Assembly (NCBI GenBank): GCA_947623455.1
Contig: OX392532.1
Span: forward strand, 3,927,501-3,991,500
From: Mimachlamys varia
Lineage: Eukaryota; Mollusca; Bivalvia; Pectinida; Pectinidae
Reading direction: 5' to 3'
DNA: 64,000 nucleotides
A model generated the notes under the pieces. That model made no database searches and was not told the DNA's origin. It saw only the letters and a program-made list of their open reading frames with translations. Positions 1 to 13,000 of this stretch are shown here, one piece after another; position 1 is the first letter of the stretch, and every line of letters begins with the position of its first letter. The translations under genes were made by a program, and so were the position numbers.

Positions 1-545
1 GGTGGGGTGTTGGTGTTGGTGGTGACAGTGGTGGTGGTGGTGGCAGTGATGGTGGTGGTGGTGGTGGTAGTGGGGTGGTGGGGTGTTGGTGTTGGTGGTG
101 ACAGTGGTGGTGGTGTTGGTGGTGGTGGTGGTGGTGGTGATGGTGGTAGTGGGGTGGTGGTGGCAGTGGTGGTGGTAGTGGGGTGGTGGGGTGTTGGTGG
201 TGACAGTGGTGGTGGTGGTGGTGGCATTGGTGGTGGTGGTGGTGGTGGTGGTGGTGGGGTGGTGGTGGTGGTGGTAGTGGAGTGGTGGTGGTGGTGGTGG
301 CAGTGGTGGTGGTGGTGGTGGTGGTAGTGGGGTGGTGGGGTGGTGGTGTTGGTGGTGGTGGTGGTGGCATTGGTGGTGGTGGTGGTGGTAGTGGGGTGGT
401 GGGGTGTTGGTGTTGGTGGTGACAGTGGTGGTGGTGGTGGTGGCAGTGGTGGTGGTGGTGGGGTGGTGGAGGTGGTGGTGGTGATGACAGTGGTGGTGGT
501 GTTGGTGGTGGTGGTGGGGTAATGGTGGCAGTGGTGGTGGTTGTG
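1..545. repeat. GGT/GTGGTG-rich low-complexity tandem repeat
   Basis: The first 545 bases are almost pure G and T on the + strand, built from GGT triplets with interspersed TAGTGGGGTGGTGGGGTG and GACAGTGG variants that recur irregularly. Open frames across it are an artefact of the triplet period (poly-Val/Gly/Trp) and are not genes. The G-runs could form quadruplexes. It continues past the left edge. Confidence 0.9.
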
Positions 546-1590
546 GTGATAATAACCTTGATCTCATTAAACAAAATCATACTTCAACCCCAGAAGAAAG
601 ACATTGCGGCAAAATCCAAGCTTTTTGTTTTTGTTTTTACTATATATATATAAATATATATATTCAGCATTTTATTTCATTCATGTCTTTAAAGTTAAAT
701 GTTTGACAAGGTTGGTTATAACCTAAATAAATATATTATATACACTGTAGACATCGCATGTCGGAATGCAGTAAGACGGGATTACATCACAGCTATCTAG
801 CCTTTTATCTCTAAAAGCTGATACTTGATAGTTTTGAATTCTGGCGTCCTTTTAAAATTTGTGTATAGATGTTCATGGTGCTTGTATTAGCAATACAGTT
901 TACAAACCACACTATTATGTATTCGCTGCACGCTGTTTGCATTACATAATTATTTAATTTCCGTTGCACCTATAATTATATCTAAAATACACTTGAGTGA
1001 CATATGGGGTTCGATAAGGGTTAAGTGTGTTATTAATCGGTTATTAATTTTGATAACCGGTTTGTGATCTACCGAAGGAGTAACCGGTTCACCTGCTAAC
1101 CGTTGACAACCCTTAACATTAATGAAGGCAATTAACATAATCAACATTACATGAGTACCCGTGGTTAAGCCCCTTATAAAGCGTTACTATGCTGAGTTTG
1201 TGACACTATTAGAGGAGCTGTAATACGAGATCAACCAAGGACGAGATCAGTCGGTAAAACCTACTACACGTAACACTATTTGGGTAAGTCTATTCAACAA
1301 GTAGATAAGGTAAGTACGTTAATAATTAACTGTATAGATGTTAATCTGAATTTAATGTGACGCTAACAAATAGTGAGTTAAATCGTTTATGGTTATAACC
1401 AAATATAAACCTGCTTTCTTGCCCTTTTTCGTTAAGAAATTCCTGAATTATATGATCAACAAAATTCGTGAGTCATTTTCTTTTATATTGCATTGTTACT
1501 TAAATATTTGAAGAAAATAATTTGTGTAAACATGTGTTAAAGCATAATCTGGAAATTTGCAATGATTACATATGGACATATCTTGCTAGA
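546..1590. other. Gene-free AT-rich stretch
   Basis: No convincing coding exon was seen. It holds a short TA-rich microsatellite near 640-665 and otherwise unique-looking AT-rich sequence. The short open frames have no recognisable domain. Confidence 0.5.
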
Positions 1591-1830
1591 AACGTAGGGG
1601 CCGTGGTGGCCAAAGTGGACGAGAGGTCAAGGTGTTCTGACATTGTACCACTAGCCCTCCACTTTTGGGTTGCGAGTTCAAAACCTACATGGGGCAGTTT
1701 CCAGATCAGGTACTGACCGTAGGTTGGTGGTTTTTCTCTAGATACTCCGACTTTCCCCCAACCTACAAAGCCTGACACTTCCTTAAATGACCCTTGCTGT
1801 AATAGAACGTTAAACAAAATAAACCAAACC
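1591..1830 (+). mobile_element. tRNA-derived SINE (+ strand)
   Basis: The head carries RNA polymerase III promoter-like boxes: an A-box-like TGGCCAAAGTGG near 1608 and a B-box-like AGTTCAAAACC near 1676. A body of about 130 bp follows, then an A-rich tail ending GTTAAACAAAATAAACC. This head-body-tail plan is typical of tRNA-derived SINEs. The family name was not determined and no clear target duplication was found. Confidence 0.65.
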
Positions 1831-2017
1831 GAACTCCGTGTACATTTATTTCATGTTGCATACGGAACATTCTAAATATTTATACAAGAATATTCTAGAA
1901 GATTGACAGTGTGATTTGGTCAGAAAACGATTCTACATGTATCAACTTTGTACACATTAACTCTGTCTTATATAGATTTGAAATACATGTACGTCATCTT
2001 AACTTTATGAAGTCCCC

Positions 2018-2650
2018 CGAACGAAGTTGGAGACTTATTGGTTTTACTTCGTTTCTTCTTCTTCCTTTTCTTCTTCTTCTTATGCTGAGAATAATCTCCG
2101 CAGTTATTCTCAGGAACTATGAGTTGGATTCCAATGAAACTTCACATTAGTATTTGATCCGGTGCCTTGATGTTGAAAAACAACGTTTTCTGTGTTTACA
2201 CATCTTAAATGACTGTCATATCCTGGCTTCTGATTGGTTAAAACTTAGATATTGTCCGATTTCGCTTAGATTTGGTATGTACATATGTCGGTGTGTTATG
2301 ACTCTAAAAACAAAACCGTTATTTTGGTTTCGTGATTCAACAAAATGGACATCATTTTCTGTCCTCTGATTGGTCGAAGTTTAAATATTGTCTGGTTTTC
2401 ATGACATTTGGTTTATACATGTACTTTAGCACTTCGAACTGACAATTAGTACTTGTAATTATTATTGTTCTTCCCCCATTTGGTTTTCAAGAATGATCTC
2501 AGAAACTATACGTCGGATTCCAATGAAACTCGACATGAATAGGGCCTATTGCACTTGGTGCCTAGATTTTTAATTCAGTCTTGTTTTTCATTTGCGCATC
2601 TAAAAAAGAGGTTATGCTGTTATTTCTGACTGTAGCAATATGTTAACGTG
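2018..2650 (+). repeat. Interspersed repeat of unknown class
   Basis: It begins around CGAACGAAGTTGGAGACTTA, has a CTTCTTC-rich stretch, and contains two related blocks: CTATGAGTTGGATTCCAATG near 2118 and CTATACGTCGGATTCCAATG near 2504. The internal self-similarity and simple-sequence core suggest an interspersed non-coding repeat. Boundaries are approximate and the class is unknown. Confidence 0.4.
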
Positions 2651-3199
2651 AAAGTGTTGTCTATTTTATTCATGTTGGCTCAGCCCAGGTTTATTTCTGA
2701 CTGTTACACTGTGTTTACGTAGAAGTGCTGTTTATTTTATTTATGTTGGCTTAACCTCCTTTTCTTTCTAACTGTAACAGTGTGTAAATGTAAAAGTGTT
2801 TCATATTTGTTGATTAAACATTATGTAGATTTGAAAATATAATTGCGTTATTCCTATGAAACATTAATGATTGGCAATACTTTTCTGTTTTCACCGTGAA
2901 ATTGTTTGGTTTTGTAGTTCAACCAGGAGAGTTCATTAACTAATGTATTAGAAAGATCCGCTAGGTTGCTACGAGCTCGAATAAATGCATACTTTTAGGA
3001 GGTCAATCCTGTTAAAGATATGCGTTACTTCCAAAACCGGTGGCTTGGGTCTCAACGCTTTCAAGAACAGTTTGTAAGGGAAAATATAAATGCAGTATCC
3101 TGCAGTATGAAACAAGAATATGCCTTTCTTCAAAAATTCATGACGATAAAAACAGAAGCAAATCATCTAATTGCGTGACAAATCTTCATTAAAATAATC
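2651..3199. other. Gene-free stretch upstream of the P450 gene
   Basis: No exon was recognised. Two related blocks, around 2620-2690 and 2695-2780, both contain TTTCTGACTGT-like and TGTTTATTTTATTTATGTTGGCT-like segments and look like an old direct duplication. Confidence 0.35.
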
Positions 3200-3600
3200 T
3201 TAATTTTCAGAATCAATTGTTATTTGAAAGTACATGTTTACCCCTAACAGGTGTTGATTTGAAGTTGAGTACCAATTTAGTGTGATTCTATCACACAAAG
3301 ATACAAGATATATCTCGATAAGATCAAGATGGCGACCATAAAACATGCCGTTAGTCTTCAACAACCTGTAATTCTCTAATCCCTGTTCCGTAAATTTGTT
3401 CGTCAACAGTTGACATCTACATGTATCATGAAACTCTCGATATTTAGAGCAAGCTATAGAAAACGAATCAACTGCGACATGTAAACACTATAAGATGGGG
3501 AAACAAGGATTTTACTATCGAGAAAGGGAATAGGAAAATTGAAATCCTCGAGTTTATCATACAGCTTATTGGTAAGTTGTCCGTGTTAGTCATAGACTAG
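3200..3600 (-). mobile_element. RT-element fragment, C-terminal part (- strand)
   Basis: Read on the - strand, this resembles the segment that follows the reverse transcriptase core in the element family found throughout the window. It includes a YDKLEDFNFP-like stretch, a SVYMSQLIRF-like stretch and FYGRHLDLIE. Frames are broken and the RT core is absent. The same segment occurs on the + strand near 21.0, 27.7, 52.6 and 58.2 kb. Confidence 0.65.
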
Positions 3601-3639
3601 GTCAGCAAACATCGTGTTGTTTATTATTCAATAAAAGTG

Positions 3640-3885
3640 TGTCATTAAAACAGGTTTGGACCATAAAGTTTCACGTCTACTTTGGTGTGACATATGTTTA
3701 CACGGCGGTTGTAGTCGATGAAGCAGAGGACGCCTACTCTTCTGGACCACCTGGTCCTGTTCTCTTGCACTTTTACGAGAGTCTCTATGTTAATCTTTCT
3801 TTGTTCATATTTTGCCTCTAGTCTAATCGAGTGAGAGTTACGATTATGGTTTTGAAGACGCTTTGGAATTCTCGATTTTCTCTTT
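3640..3885 (+). mobile_element. 3' tail unit of the dispersed RT element
   Basis: It carries the conserved tail block GTCGATGAAGCAGAGGACGC, then a CACCTGGTC block, TTCATATTTTGCCTCTAG and a closing GACGCTTTGGAATTCTC. The same order recurs at 14.3, 28.7, 39.9, 58.6 and 61.6 kb and inverted elsewhere. Here it lies just upstream of the P450 start exon, next to an oppositely oriented body fragment. Confidence 0.7.
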
Positions 3886-3977
3886 CATGAAGTATACTCT
3901 AAATGTAATATACTGATAAATCATATACTACCCACGTTTTATTATTCTATTTCTTACAGGTTCGGAGGAGTGAGTTC

Positions 3978-4040
3978 ATGAAGGATGGATTACTTGCGAC
4001 ACACCTTACCTACTTACCTGAGTGGCATGGTGGACTATAG
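3978..4040 (+). promoter_or_regulatory. Short out-of-frame upstream ORF overlapping the P450 start
   Basis: An ATG seven bases upstream of the P450 start opens a 20-codon frame in another phase, ending at the TAG at 4038-4040. Its context is weak (T at -3, A at +4). The P450 ATG at 3985 has A at -3 and G at +4. Leaky scanning past the first ATG is therefore likely, with a possible mild translational brake. A splice acceptor (TTCTTACAG ending at 3959) precedes both ATGs, so a 5' untranslated exon probably lies upstream. Confidence 0.4.
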
Positions 4041-7000
4041 CGGTGTTACCACAAGTGCCACGCCCACGTCATGCTTCCTTCTCTTCATTATGGTATTCAT
4101 AGTGTTTCGGCTGATAACTAGGCCCAAGTACCCACCCGGACCCATGGCCCTGCCGATCATCGGGAACTATAAACGTAGGTATACTATACACTAGTCACTG
4201 ACTACAGACAGAATCCGTAAACTGCTGTTCACAAGTCTCTCCTGTTTGGTGCACGCTTCAGGAATGATGTATTAACGAATACAGGATCATCACCTGTCAC
4301 ATTTGTATAGCCTATCGTGTTCTCTTTCTCTAAATCAATTGATAATTTGCTTCGAATATCACAAACGGGAACAAATTATGTCTTGCTTGTGCCTGTACAT
4401 TTTCACCCAAATAATTCAGTTTTTTTTTATTCCTCTTGAGAAACAGGTAATTGTCGCTTTCATCAGTCTAAATGTATTTACGTTTTGCGAAACCTCGCAC
4501 AAATGTGTACACATTAAGATAATTCCACCTTATCTGCTCAGAATCAGCTAGATACATTTTTGTACATATGTACAGTGTACTGTATTGATGGTTACATACA
4601 GTCGTGGGATCGCACAACGTTACACGATGTGCGGTGGGCGCACGATGGGCGAACGGTGTATGCACGATGTGCGAACGATGCGATCCTGGGCGATAATTTC
4701 AAACGCACATGTGGGCGCACGATAAACTAACATTGTGCGATGACAATCGTGGTTGATATAAATTTAGAAATGGCTTAACAATATATACGGTTTCGCGCTA
4801 GATGTTTTAAACATATTTCTATGTTGTAACTATTTACATGAGCTGATAGTTCTATCTATATATTTCATGAAATGAGTAATAGTCTTTCAGTAGTTTTTGA
4901 AACAAACCAAATAGACACATGTAAACTTTCAACACATATTGACAAGTTCTCATTCAAGTAAATATTGCCAGTTTTTACCAAGTTATACACTGCACCTGTA
5001 CATGGATAATATATGTAGATGTCTCTGGCCCGGGGCACTTACAACACTCGCCTAGGTGTGAAAACACAGGTACAGATTGTACATTGTTGGGGAGGGGGTT
5101 TTCAAATAACTAATTATAAGAGTCCAGTTTGTTTTCATAACGGTCGCTCGGTAATGGCTGTCGGAGCGGATCGCCGCACACGGGACAGGTAAAACTCTGG
5201 CATGGTATTTACATATTCTGTTACCTGGTAGCTAAACCCGCACTTGGCTGTCTCATGGTCAGTGTAATGTTGTTTACTGTATATTGTTAAATTGACATAA
5301 TCCCAATAAATATGATGCGAATTTAAATAGTTTTTGGACAAGAGGGTTCCATATGTTTTTCATTCCGTAATATGTATCGACCAATTGTACCAAATGGTGC
5401 GTGTGTGCGATTCTATCGCACACATACACGCACGATCTTTAGATCGCCCCGTTGTGCGCACCATGGGCGAACGATGTGTGCACGATGTATGCACGATGAA
5501 CGCACGCAGTTTTTGGTGCGTTGTGCGATACCACAACTGTACAATGAGTAACATTGACCAGTGAAATAACTAGTTACATACATCTAAGTGACCACAGGGA
5601 AATGGCGGAGGAATGTTATTGATTCCGGACGTTAGGGAACAAATTCGTTCAGGAAATACATGGTATTGGTTTTCCCGTTCTGTGCTGTGTTTTAAAGTTG
5701 GACAGCACATTATAATTTCAATACGGCACAGTGTTGGGAAGCGATACTCAATCTCCCATCGGTTATGATTTTTTTTAACATTTTAACCATTAGTTCATTT
5801 TTTAGCGGAGAGCTTACGCAGTCATTCTCATGTTTTTGCTGGAAGTAGAATTATTAAAATTTTGTGGACAGAGGATATCAGAAACAGTGGGACTGTCAGA
5901 ATGGATTTCAAGACGCATGATTGGGGTCTACACGAACTAGATTTGACAAGAAATTTGAGTTGTTAAATGTTTTCATTTTCGAGTATTCGTCAATTTACGA
6001 TGTCATTTTTGTCACACTCGGTGTCACAGGGACATGCCGAACGTTATTCTGAGGAGTTAGGAGGCAAAGTTCCTATATCAACCCACTGTAATGTGTATAT
6101 AGTAATGTGATGCAACACACGTATCCCTGTGCCGCTGCAAACATTTGCTGTTATGCGTGTTACTTTAATCTGCAACAGTGTACAGAGTGTCTCGCGAGGT
6201 ATACGTCCCTGGCAAACACTGATATGAAACCTTTCTATGTATTCTTAGTATTTCCAATTGTTTATGAATGGATTTTGACAAAATCTGTTCATTTGTTATA
6301 AAATATCCATAGTAACGTCCAGAGAGCTACGAGGCCCTTGGCCTCTTGTTTAGATTCCCACTGGATGATAGAACTATTTTGTTGTCAAAGTAAACACTTG
6401 TAAATTGATTTTACAGTGATAAATGCAAAAAGAAATATATATATTTCAGCCAGGTTGTTGCCATGTCAGATAATATTTAACGATAAATTATTATTTGTCA
6501 TATTAAGTTTAACATGCGACAGATTCACGTGCAATAAACACGTGAAATGCCAAGAATGTGCTATATTTACTTTCCGTATTGTCAAAAGGAGGCATATCAG
6601 AATAATAATTTTAAAACCTGATTTCTAGATTTCAGCTCACTTTTTATTATTTTTTGTCTTGCGTTTTTAAAACCTAAAGTTTCTTTGCAATGTCGAGACA
6701 AACATGTTTACTAATCAACGAATTTGGCAGAAATTGAAGAAAATAAAACAACATATTCCATTTAACTCTAAGACAAAAAAAAGAGTTTAAAACAATGATC
6801 ATTGACATGTTTTTGTTTGCATGGAAATAGTTCCAATAATTACGTACACAAGTTGTCTATTGTTATAACACTCAAGTCCGATATAAAAACACCAGAACAT
6901 CCGATAGTAACCACTTGTTAAGATTCCACCCTGTACGGTTCCACTATCTCGTATTGTTGTTGTTTATTGTAGTTTTGACAGATCCGAAAATACACGAAGC

Positions 7001-10000
7001 TTGTGCGAAACTCTCCGAGAAGTATGGCCCTGTTGTAACGGTCCAATTTGGTAAGTTTAATAAGACAGTTACTTCAAGTTTGACGTCAATATTTTATATT
7101 CACGACAATCGATATTCGACTTTATTAAATAAGCGATGTGTTCATAATAACCGGTACCGTTTTCATGTCTTGAAGATAACTTATCAGCTTTACCTAACTG
7201 AACTAAGTGATTTTTGTATAAATGCTACTATCAATCTTTATGTATTGTGTATATGTAATGTTTATAACACTAGGTCCTTCAAAAACCGTCATTCTGAACA
7301 ACATAGAGACTGTGGTGGAAGCTATGATCAAAAGACGTTCTGACTTTGCAGGAAGACCCCCAGTACCGTCAGGTACGTACGGTGATGTAACACGCACGCT
7401 TGTTGCACTTTTAAATCTAGTAATGTTTTGAACGATAACTTGGTAACCGAGGTTAACATTAATCTAGACAACAGCCAGACATTTAGATAGCAATGGTGTT
7501 TTACAACTTACACATCATCGTTCATAAAGCAAATGATTTAGTCATTTTTTTATTTTCTGACAGTGACATTGACATTCTACATTATATAAAAAAAATATGC
7601 AAGCGTCTAATGCAGGGAGCTACAAAACTACATGGTTGATTTTGTATATGGCCTACTGAACGTTGTCAGGTCAATACTTTTATTTTGTATATATGGCCTA
7701 CTGAACGTTGTCAGGTCAATACTTTTATTTTGTATATATGGCCTACTGAACGTTGTCAGGTCAATACTTTTATTTTGTATATATGGCCTACTGAACGTTG
7801 TCAGGTCAGGTCAATACTTTTATTTTGTATATATGGCCTACTGAACGTTGTCAGGTCAATACTTTTATTTTGTATATATGGCCTACTGAACGTTGTCAGG
7901 TCAATACTTTTATTTTGTATATACGGCCTACTGAACGTTGTCAGGTCAATACTTTTATTTTGTATATACGGCCTACTGAACGTTGTCAGTTCAATACTTT
8001 TATTTTGTATATACGGCCTACTGAACGTTGTCAGGTCAATACTTTTATTTTGTATATACGGCCTACTGAACGTTGTCAGGTCAATACTTTTATTTTGTAT
8101 ATACGGCCTACTGAACGTTGTCAGGTCAATACTTTTATTTTGTATATACGGCCTACTGAACGTTGTCAGGTCAATACTTTTATTTTGTATATACGGCCTA
8201 CTGAACGTTGTCAGGTCAATACTTTTATTTTGTATATATGGCCTACTGAACGTTGTCAGGTCAATACTTTTATTTTGTATATACGGCCTACTGAACGTTG
8301 TCAGGTCAATACTTTTATTTTGTATATACGGCCTACTGAACGTTGTCAGGTCAATACTTTTATTTTGTATATACGGCCTACTGAACGTTGTCAGGTCAAT
8401 ACTTTTATTTTGTATATACGGCCTACTGAACGTTGTCAGGTCAATACTTTTATTTTGTATATACGGCCTACTGAACGTTGTCAGGTCAATACTTTTATTT
8501 TGTATATACGGCCTACTGAACGTTGTCAGGTCAATACTTTTATTTTGTATATAGGCCTACTGAACGTTGTCAGGTCAATACTTTTATTTTGTATATACGG
8601 CCTACTGAACGTTGTCAGGTCAATACTTTTATTTTGTATATACGGCCTACTGAACGTTGTCAGGTCAATACTTTTATTTTGTATATACGGCCTACTGAAC
8701 GTTGTCAGGTCAATACTTTTATTTTGTATATACGGCCTACTGAACGTTGTCAGGTCAATACTTTTATTTTGTATATACGGCCTACTGAACGTTGTCAGGT
8801 CAATACTTTTATTTTTTATTGTGTCGGAGTTAATTCATGAGGTCATTATTGATTGGTTTTTTAAGTATTGACCGAGTTATTTGTCCTCGGCTTGCTACAT
8901 TGTATATTTTATTGTTCAATGATACCTATATTGTATATACTCCAAATGTGTACTTACCTAAGCGATACGTTGTTGAATAGACATAACAGACCATTTATTA
9001 GCCAAAATAAATGAGCAATTCACTACATGAATCTAATGAGATCTAACAAAGGTCACTGAAAACCAAAGACAGGATAGCGTCACATAATGTCTAGTCACAT
9101 TATATAGACAAGATGGCGTCACATCATGTGTAGTCACAATATATAGACAAGATGGCGTCACATAATGTCTGGTCACATTATATAGACAAGATAGCGTCAC
9201 ATATGTCTAGTCACATTATGTAGACAAGATGGCGTCACATCACGTCTAGTCACATTATATAGACAAGATGGCGTCACATCATGTCTAGTCACATTATATA
9301 GACAAGATGACGTCACATCATGTCTAGTCACATTATATAGACAAGATGGCGTCACATCATGTCTAGTCACATTATATAGACAAGATGGCGTCACATCATG
9401 TCTAGTCACATTATATAGATAAGGTGGCGTCACATCATGTCTAGTCACATTATATAGACAAGATGGCGTCACATCATGTCTAGTCACATTATATAGACAA
9501 GATGGCGTCACACCATGTCTAGTCACATTATATAGACAAGATGGCGTCACAACATGTCTAGTCACATTATATAGACAAGATGGCGTCACATCACGTCTAG
9601 TCACATTATATAGACAAGATGGCGTCACACCATGTCTAGTCACATTATATAGACAAGATGGCGTCACTTGATGTCTAGTCACATTATATAGACAAGATGG
9701 GGTCACATCACGTCTAGTCACATTTTAATAGACAAGATGGCGTCACATCACGTCTAGTCACATTATATAGACAAGATGGCGTCACATATGTCTAGTCACA
9801 TTATATAGATAAGATGGCGTCACATATGTCTAGTCACATTTTATAGACAAGATGGCGTCACATCACGTCTAGTCACGTTATATAGACAAGGTGGCGTCAC
9901 ATCATGTCTAGTCACGTTATATAGACAAGATGGCGTCACATCACGTTTAGTCACATTATATAGACAAGGTGGCGTCACATCATGTCTAGTCACGTTATAT

Positions 10001-13000
10001 AGACAAGATGGCGTCACATCACGTCTAGTCACATTATATAGACAAGATTGCGTCACCTCACGTCTAGTCACATGATATAGACACGAAAGCATCACATCAC
10101 GTCTATTCACATTATATAGACAAGATGGCGTCACACCATGTCTAGTCACATTATATAGACAAGATGGCGTCACATCATGTCTAGTCACATTATATAGATA
10201 AGGTGGCGTCACATCATGTCTAGTCACATTATATAGACAAGATGGCGTCACATCACGTTTAGTCACATTATAAAGACAAGGTGGCGTCACATCATGTCTA
10301 GTCACGTTATATAGACAAGATGGCGTCACATCACGTTAAGTCACATTATATAGACAAGATGGCGTCACATCACGTCTAGTCACGTTATATAGACAAGGTG
10401 GCGTCACATCATGTCTAGTCACATTATATAGACAAGATGGCGTCACTTAATGTCTAGTCACATTATATAGACAAGATGGCGTCACATCACGTCTAGTCAA
10501 ATTTTAATAGACAAGATGGCGTCACATCATGTCTAGTCACATTATATAGACAAGATGGCGTCACATATGTCTAGTCACATTATATAGATAAGATGGCGTC
10601 ACATATGTCTAGTCACATTATATAGACAAGATGGCGTCACATCACGTCTAGTCACGTTATATAGACAAGGTGGCGTCACATCATGTCTAGTCACGTTATA
10701 TAGACAAGATGGCGTCACATCACGTTTAGTCACATTATATAGACAAGGTGGCGTCACATCATGTCTAGTCACGTTATATAGACAAGATGGCGTCACATCA
10801 CGTCTAGTCACATTATTTAGACAAGATTGCGTCATCTCACGTCTAGTCACATTATATAGACACGAAAGCGTCACATCACGTCTAGTCACATTATATAGAC
10901 AAGATGGCGTCACACCATGTCTAGTCACATTATATAGACAAGATGGCGTCACATCATGTCTATTCACATTAAATAGATAAGGTGGCGTCACATCATGTCT
11001 AGTCACATTATATAGACAAGATGGCGTCACATCATGTCTAGTCACATTATATAGACAAGATGGCGTCACACCATGTCTAGTCACATTATATAGACAAGAT
11101 GGCGTCACAACATGTCTAGTCACATTATATAGACAAGATGGCGTCACATCACGTCTAGTCACATTATATAGACAAGATGGCGTCACACCATGTCTAGTCA
11201 CATTATATAGACAAGATGGCGTCACTTAATGTCTAGTCACATTATATAGACAAGATGGCGTCACATCACGTCTAGTCACATTTTAATAGACAAGATGGCG
11301 TCACATATGTCTAGTCACATTATATAGACAAGATGGCGTCACATATGTCTAGTCACATTATATAGACAAGATGGCGTCACATCATGTCCTGTCACAAATC
11401 ATATACATGAACAAGGAATTGACTTTTCCATTTAAAGTAGAATATCAACTGAATATAAAAAATCTCCATTATCAACAATCGGTTTGTTTCCATCTGGTAA
11501 TAGAGAGAAAAACATATTTAGCAAAGATTTTTTAAAGGAAGATTGAAAAAAAATAATAAAAACACTTTGTGGCATGCATTGTAACGGAGACCTGTCTAAT
11601 TGTATTGAGAGTGTAATTGTGATGATATGGCTTTCACTGCTACAGGACTGGCATTGAGTGAAGGAGGGAAGGATATACTGATGTCACAGTACACACCAGC
11701 CTTAAAAGTCCATCGCAAACTATTCAGTGCTGCCCTAGGGTGGGTGGTTTTATTATTAAATGCTAAAGTGTTCCTATGAACTACGCAAAGACGTGCATGT
11801 ATAAGTTGTTACAAATGTATCACTGTTCATTTTTTGTACATGTTTTTGATGTACTTCTCGTTAGGACCAACAGTTGGCCGAGCCGATTACGCGGTTGAAT
11901 AGATATTGTATATTCTATTTAGATAATAATTAAGAAATCATCTTCCTTTGAGAATAACTTTTGACATAACTTATAATAAAATACTCATGTAAAATTAAAT
12001 TTTGCTGTTGTTTCGAAACGATGCTGACATTCATTCTTTTCTACGCTTGACCCAATACTTTAGACAATTTGTTTCATAATATATCTATATATTTTACACG
12101 CCCGAAAACAAACAGTCTAATCAAACTGTACAAAGTTTTACCATCTTTTTACAACTGACAAGGTTAGATATAAATTTTGCTCACTTTGATTCCAAATTGA
12201 CGAACATGCTATCAGCATGCAATTGGTGAACAGTTTTGATTTCTGCAAATGTGAGGTAGCCACAATCTAGACTGTACATTCTTATATATTATTTAAGTTA
12301 TGGGTACTCTTAAAATAATTGGTTTTACTTCTGTATGATAACAGTAAAATAAAACGAATTACTCTGTTATTTACAGGAAATACATCAAAGGTCCCTACCT
12401 ACAGAGCATATTAGATAAGTCCATGGGACAATTTCTACAGCTGTTCGAGGAAACAAAGGGAAGACCTTTCACACCTCACGAATATATTGATCTGGCTCTG
12501 TTCAACATTGTGGTTGGAGTGTGCTTCCAGAAAGTGTAAGATAGACTTGTCCTGTCTGGTACCTTCATTTCATACATTATCATAATTCAACTAAAATTAC
12601 TCTAGACGTATATTAAGATAATGCAAAAATACCGAAAAGTAAATGTTCTGGCAAACAGTCTTTTACTATAAGTCTAAAGCTCCTTAAATGAGATTACATA
12701 ATGTTCTAAACATGATCATAACACAGAATACATATTCTCTCATATCTCGCCATGTTGGATAGAGTTTGCCCATGTAAGAAAGCTATGTAAGAAAAATCTA
12801 TCTTACATAGCATTTCACGCGACGTGACGTCACAATGGCTCAACAATGACGTGACGTCACGAATACGGTAAACTCTGATGCCGGAAAGAGAAAACGACGG
12901 CGTGGTAAAATTAAAACCTTTCACAAAATTTTAACCATAAACATCAGGAGGAGGAAATAATTTTTTCTGCGCAAACTTTGTTTACAAATATAGGGTATTC

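Noticed and set aside
1..522. Open frames of 60-106 codons in the GGT-rich region
   Set aside because: The triplet period of the repeat keeps frames open; composition is almost only Val, Gly and Trp with no start context or splice signals.
7632..8871. Three overlapping long frames (up to 357 codons) with a 15-residue repeat
   Set aside because: They follow exactly from the 45-bp tandem unit, which is open in several frames at once, and lie inside a P450 intron.
9197..11225. Long - strand frames with a 13-residue repeat
   Set aside because: An artefact of the 39-bp minisatellite; the frames break wherever a unit has an indel.
9070..11395. Regular repeats as a CRISPR array
   Set aside because: Units are directly adjacent without unique spacers, and the genome is clearly eukaryotic.
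12819..12862. Paired CRE-like GACGTGACGTCAC as a cAMP-responsive enhancer
   Set aside because: They sit in an intron within repeat-like, palindrome-rich sequence far from the promoter; regulatory function cannot be supported from sequence.
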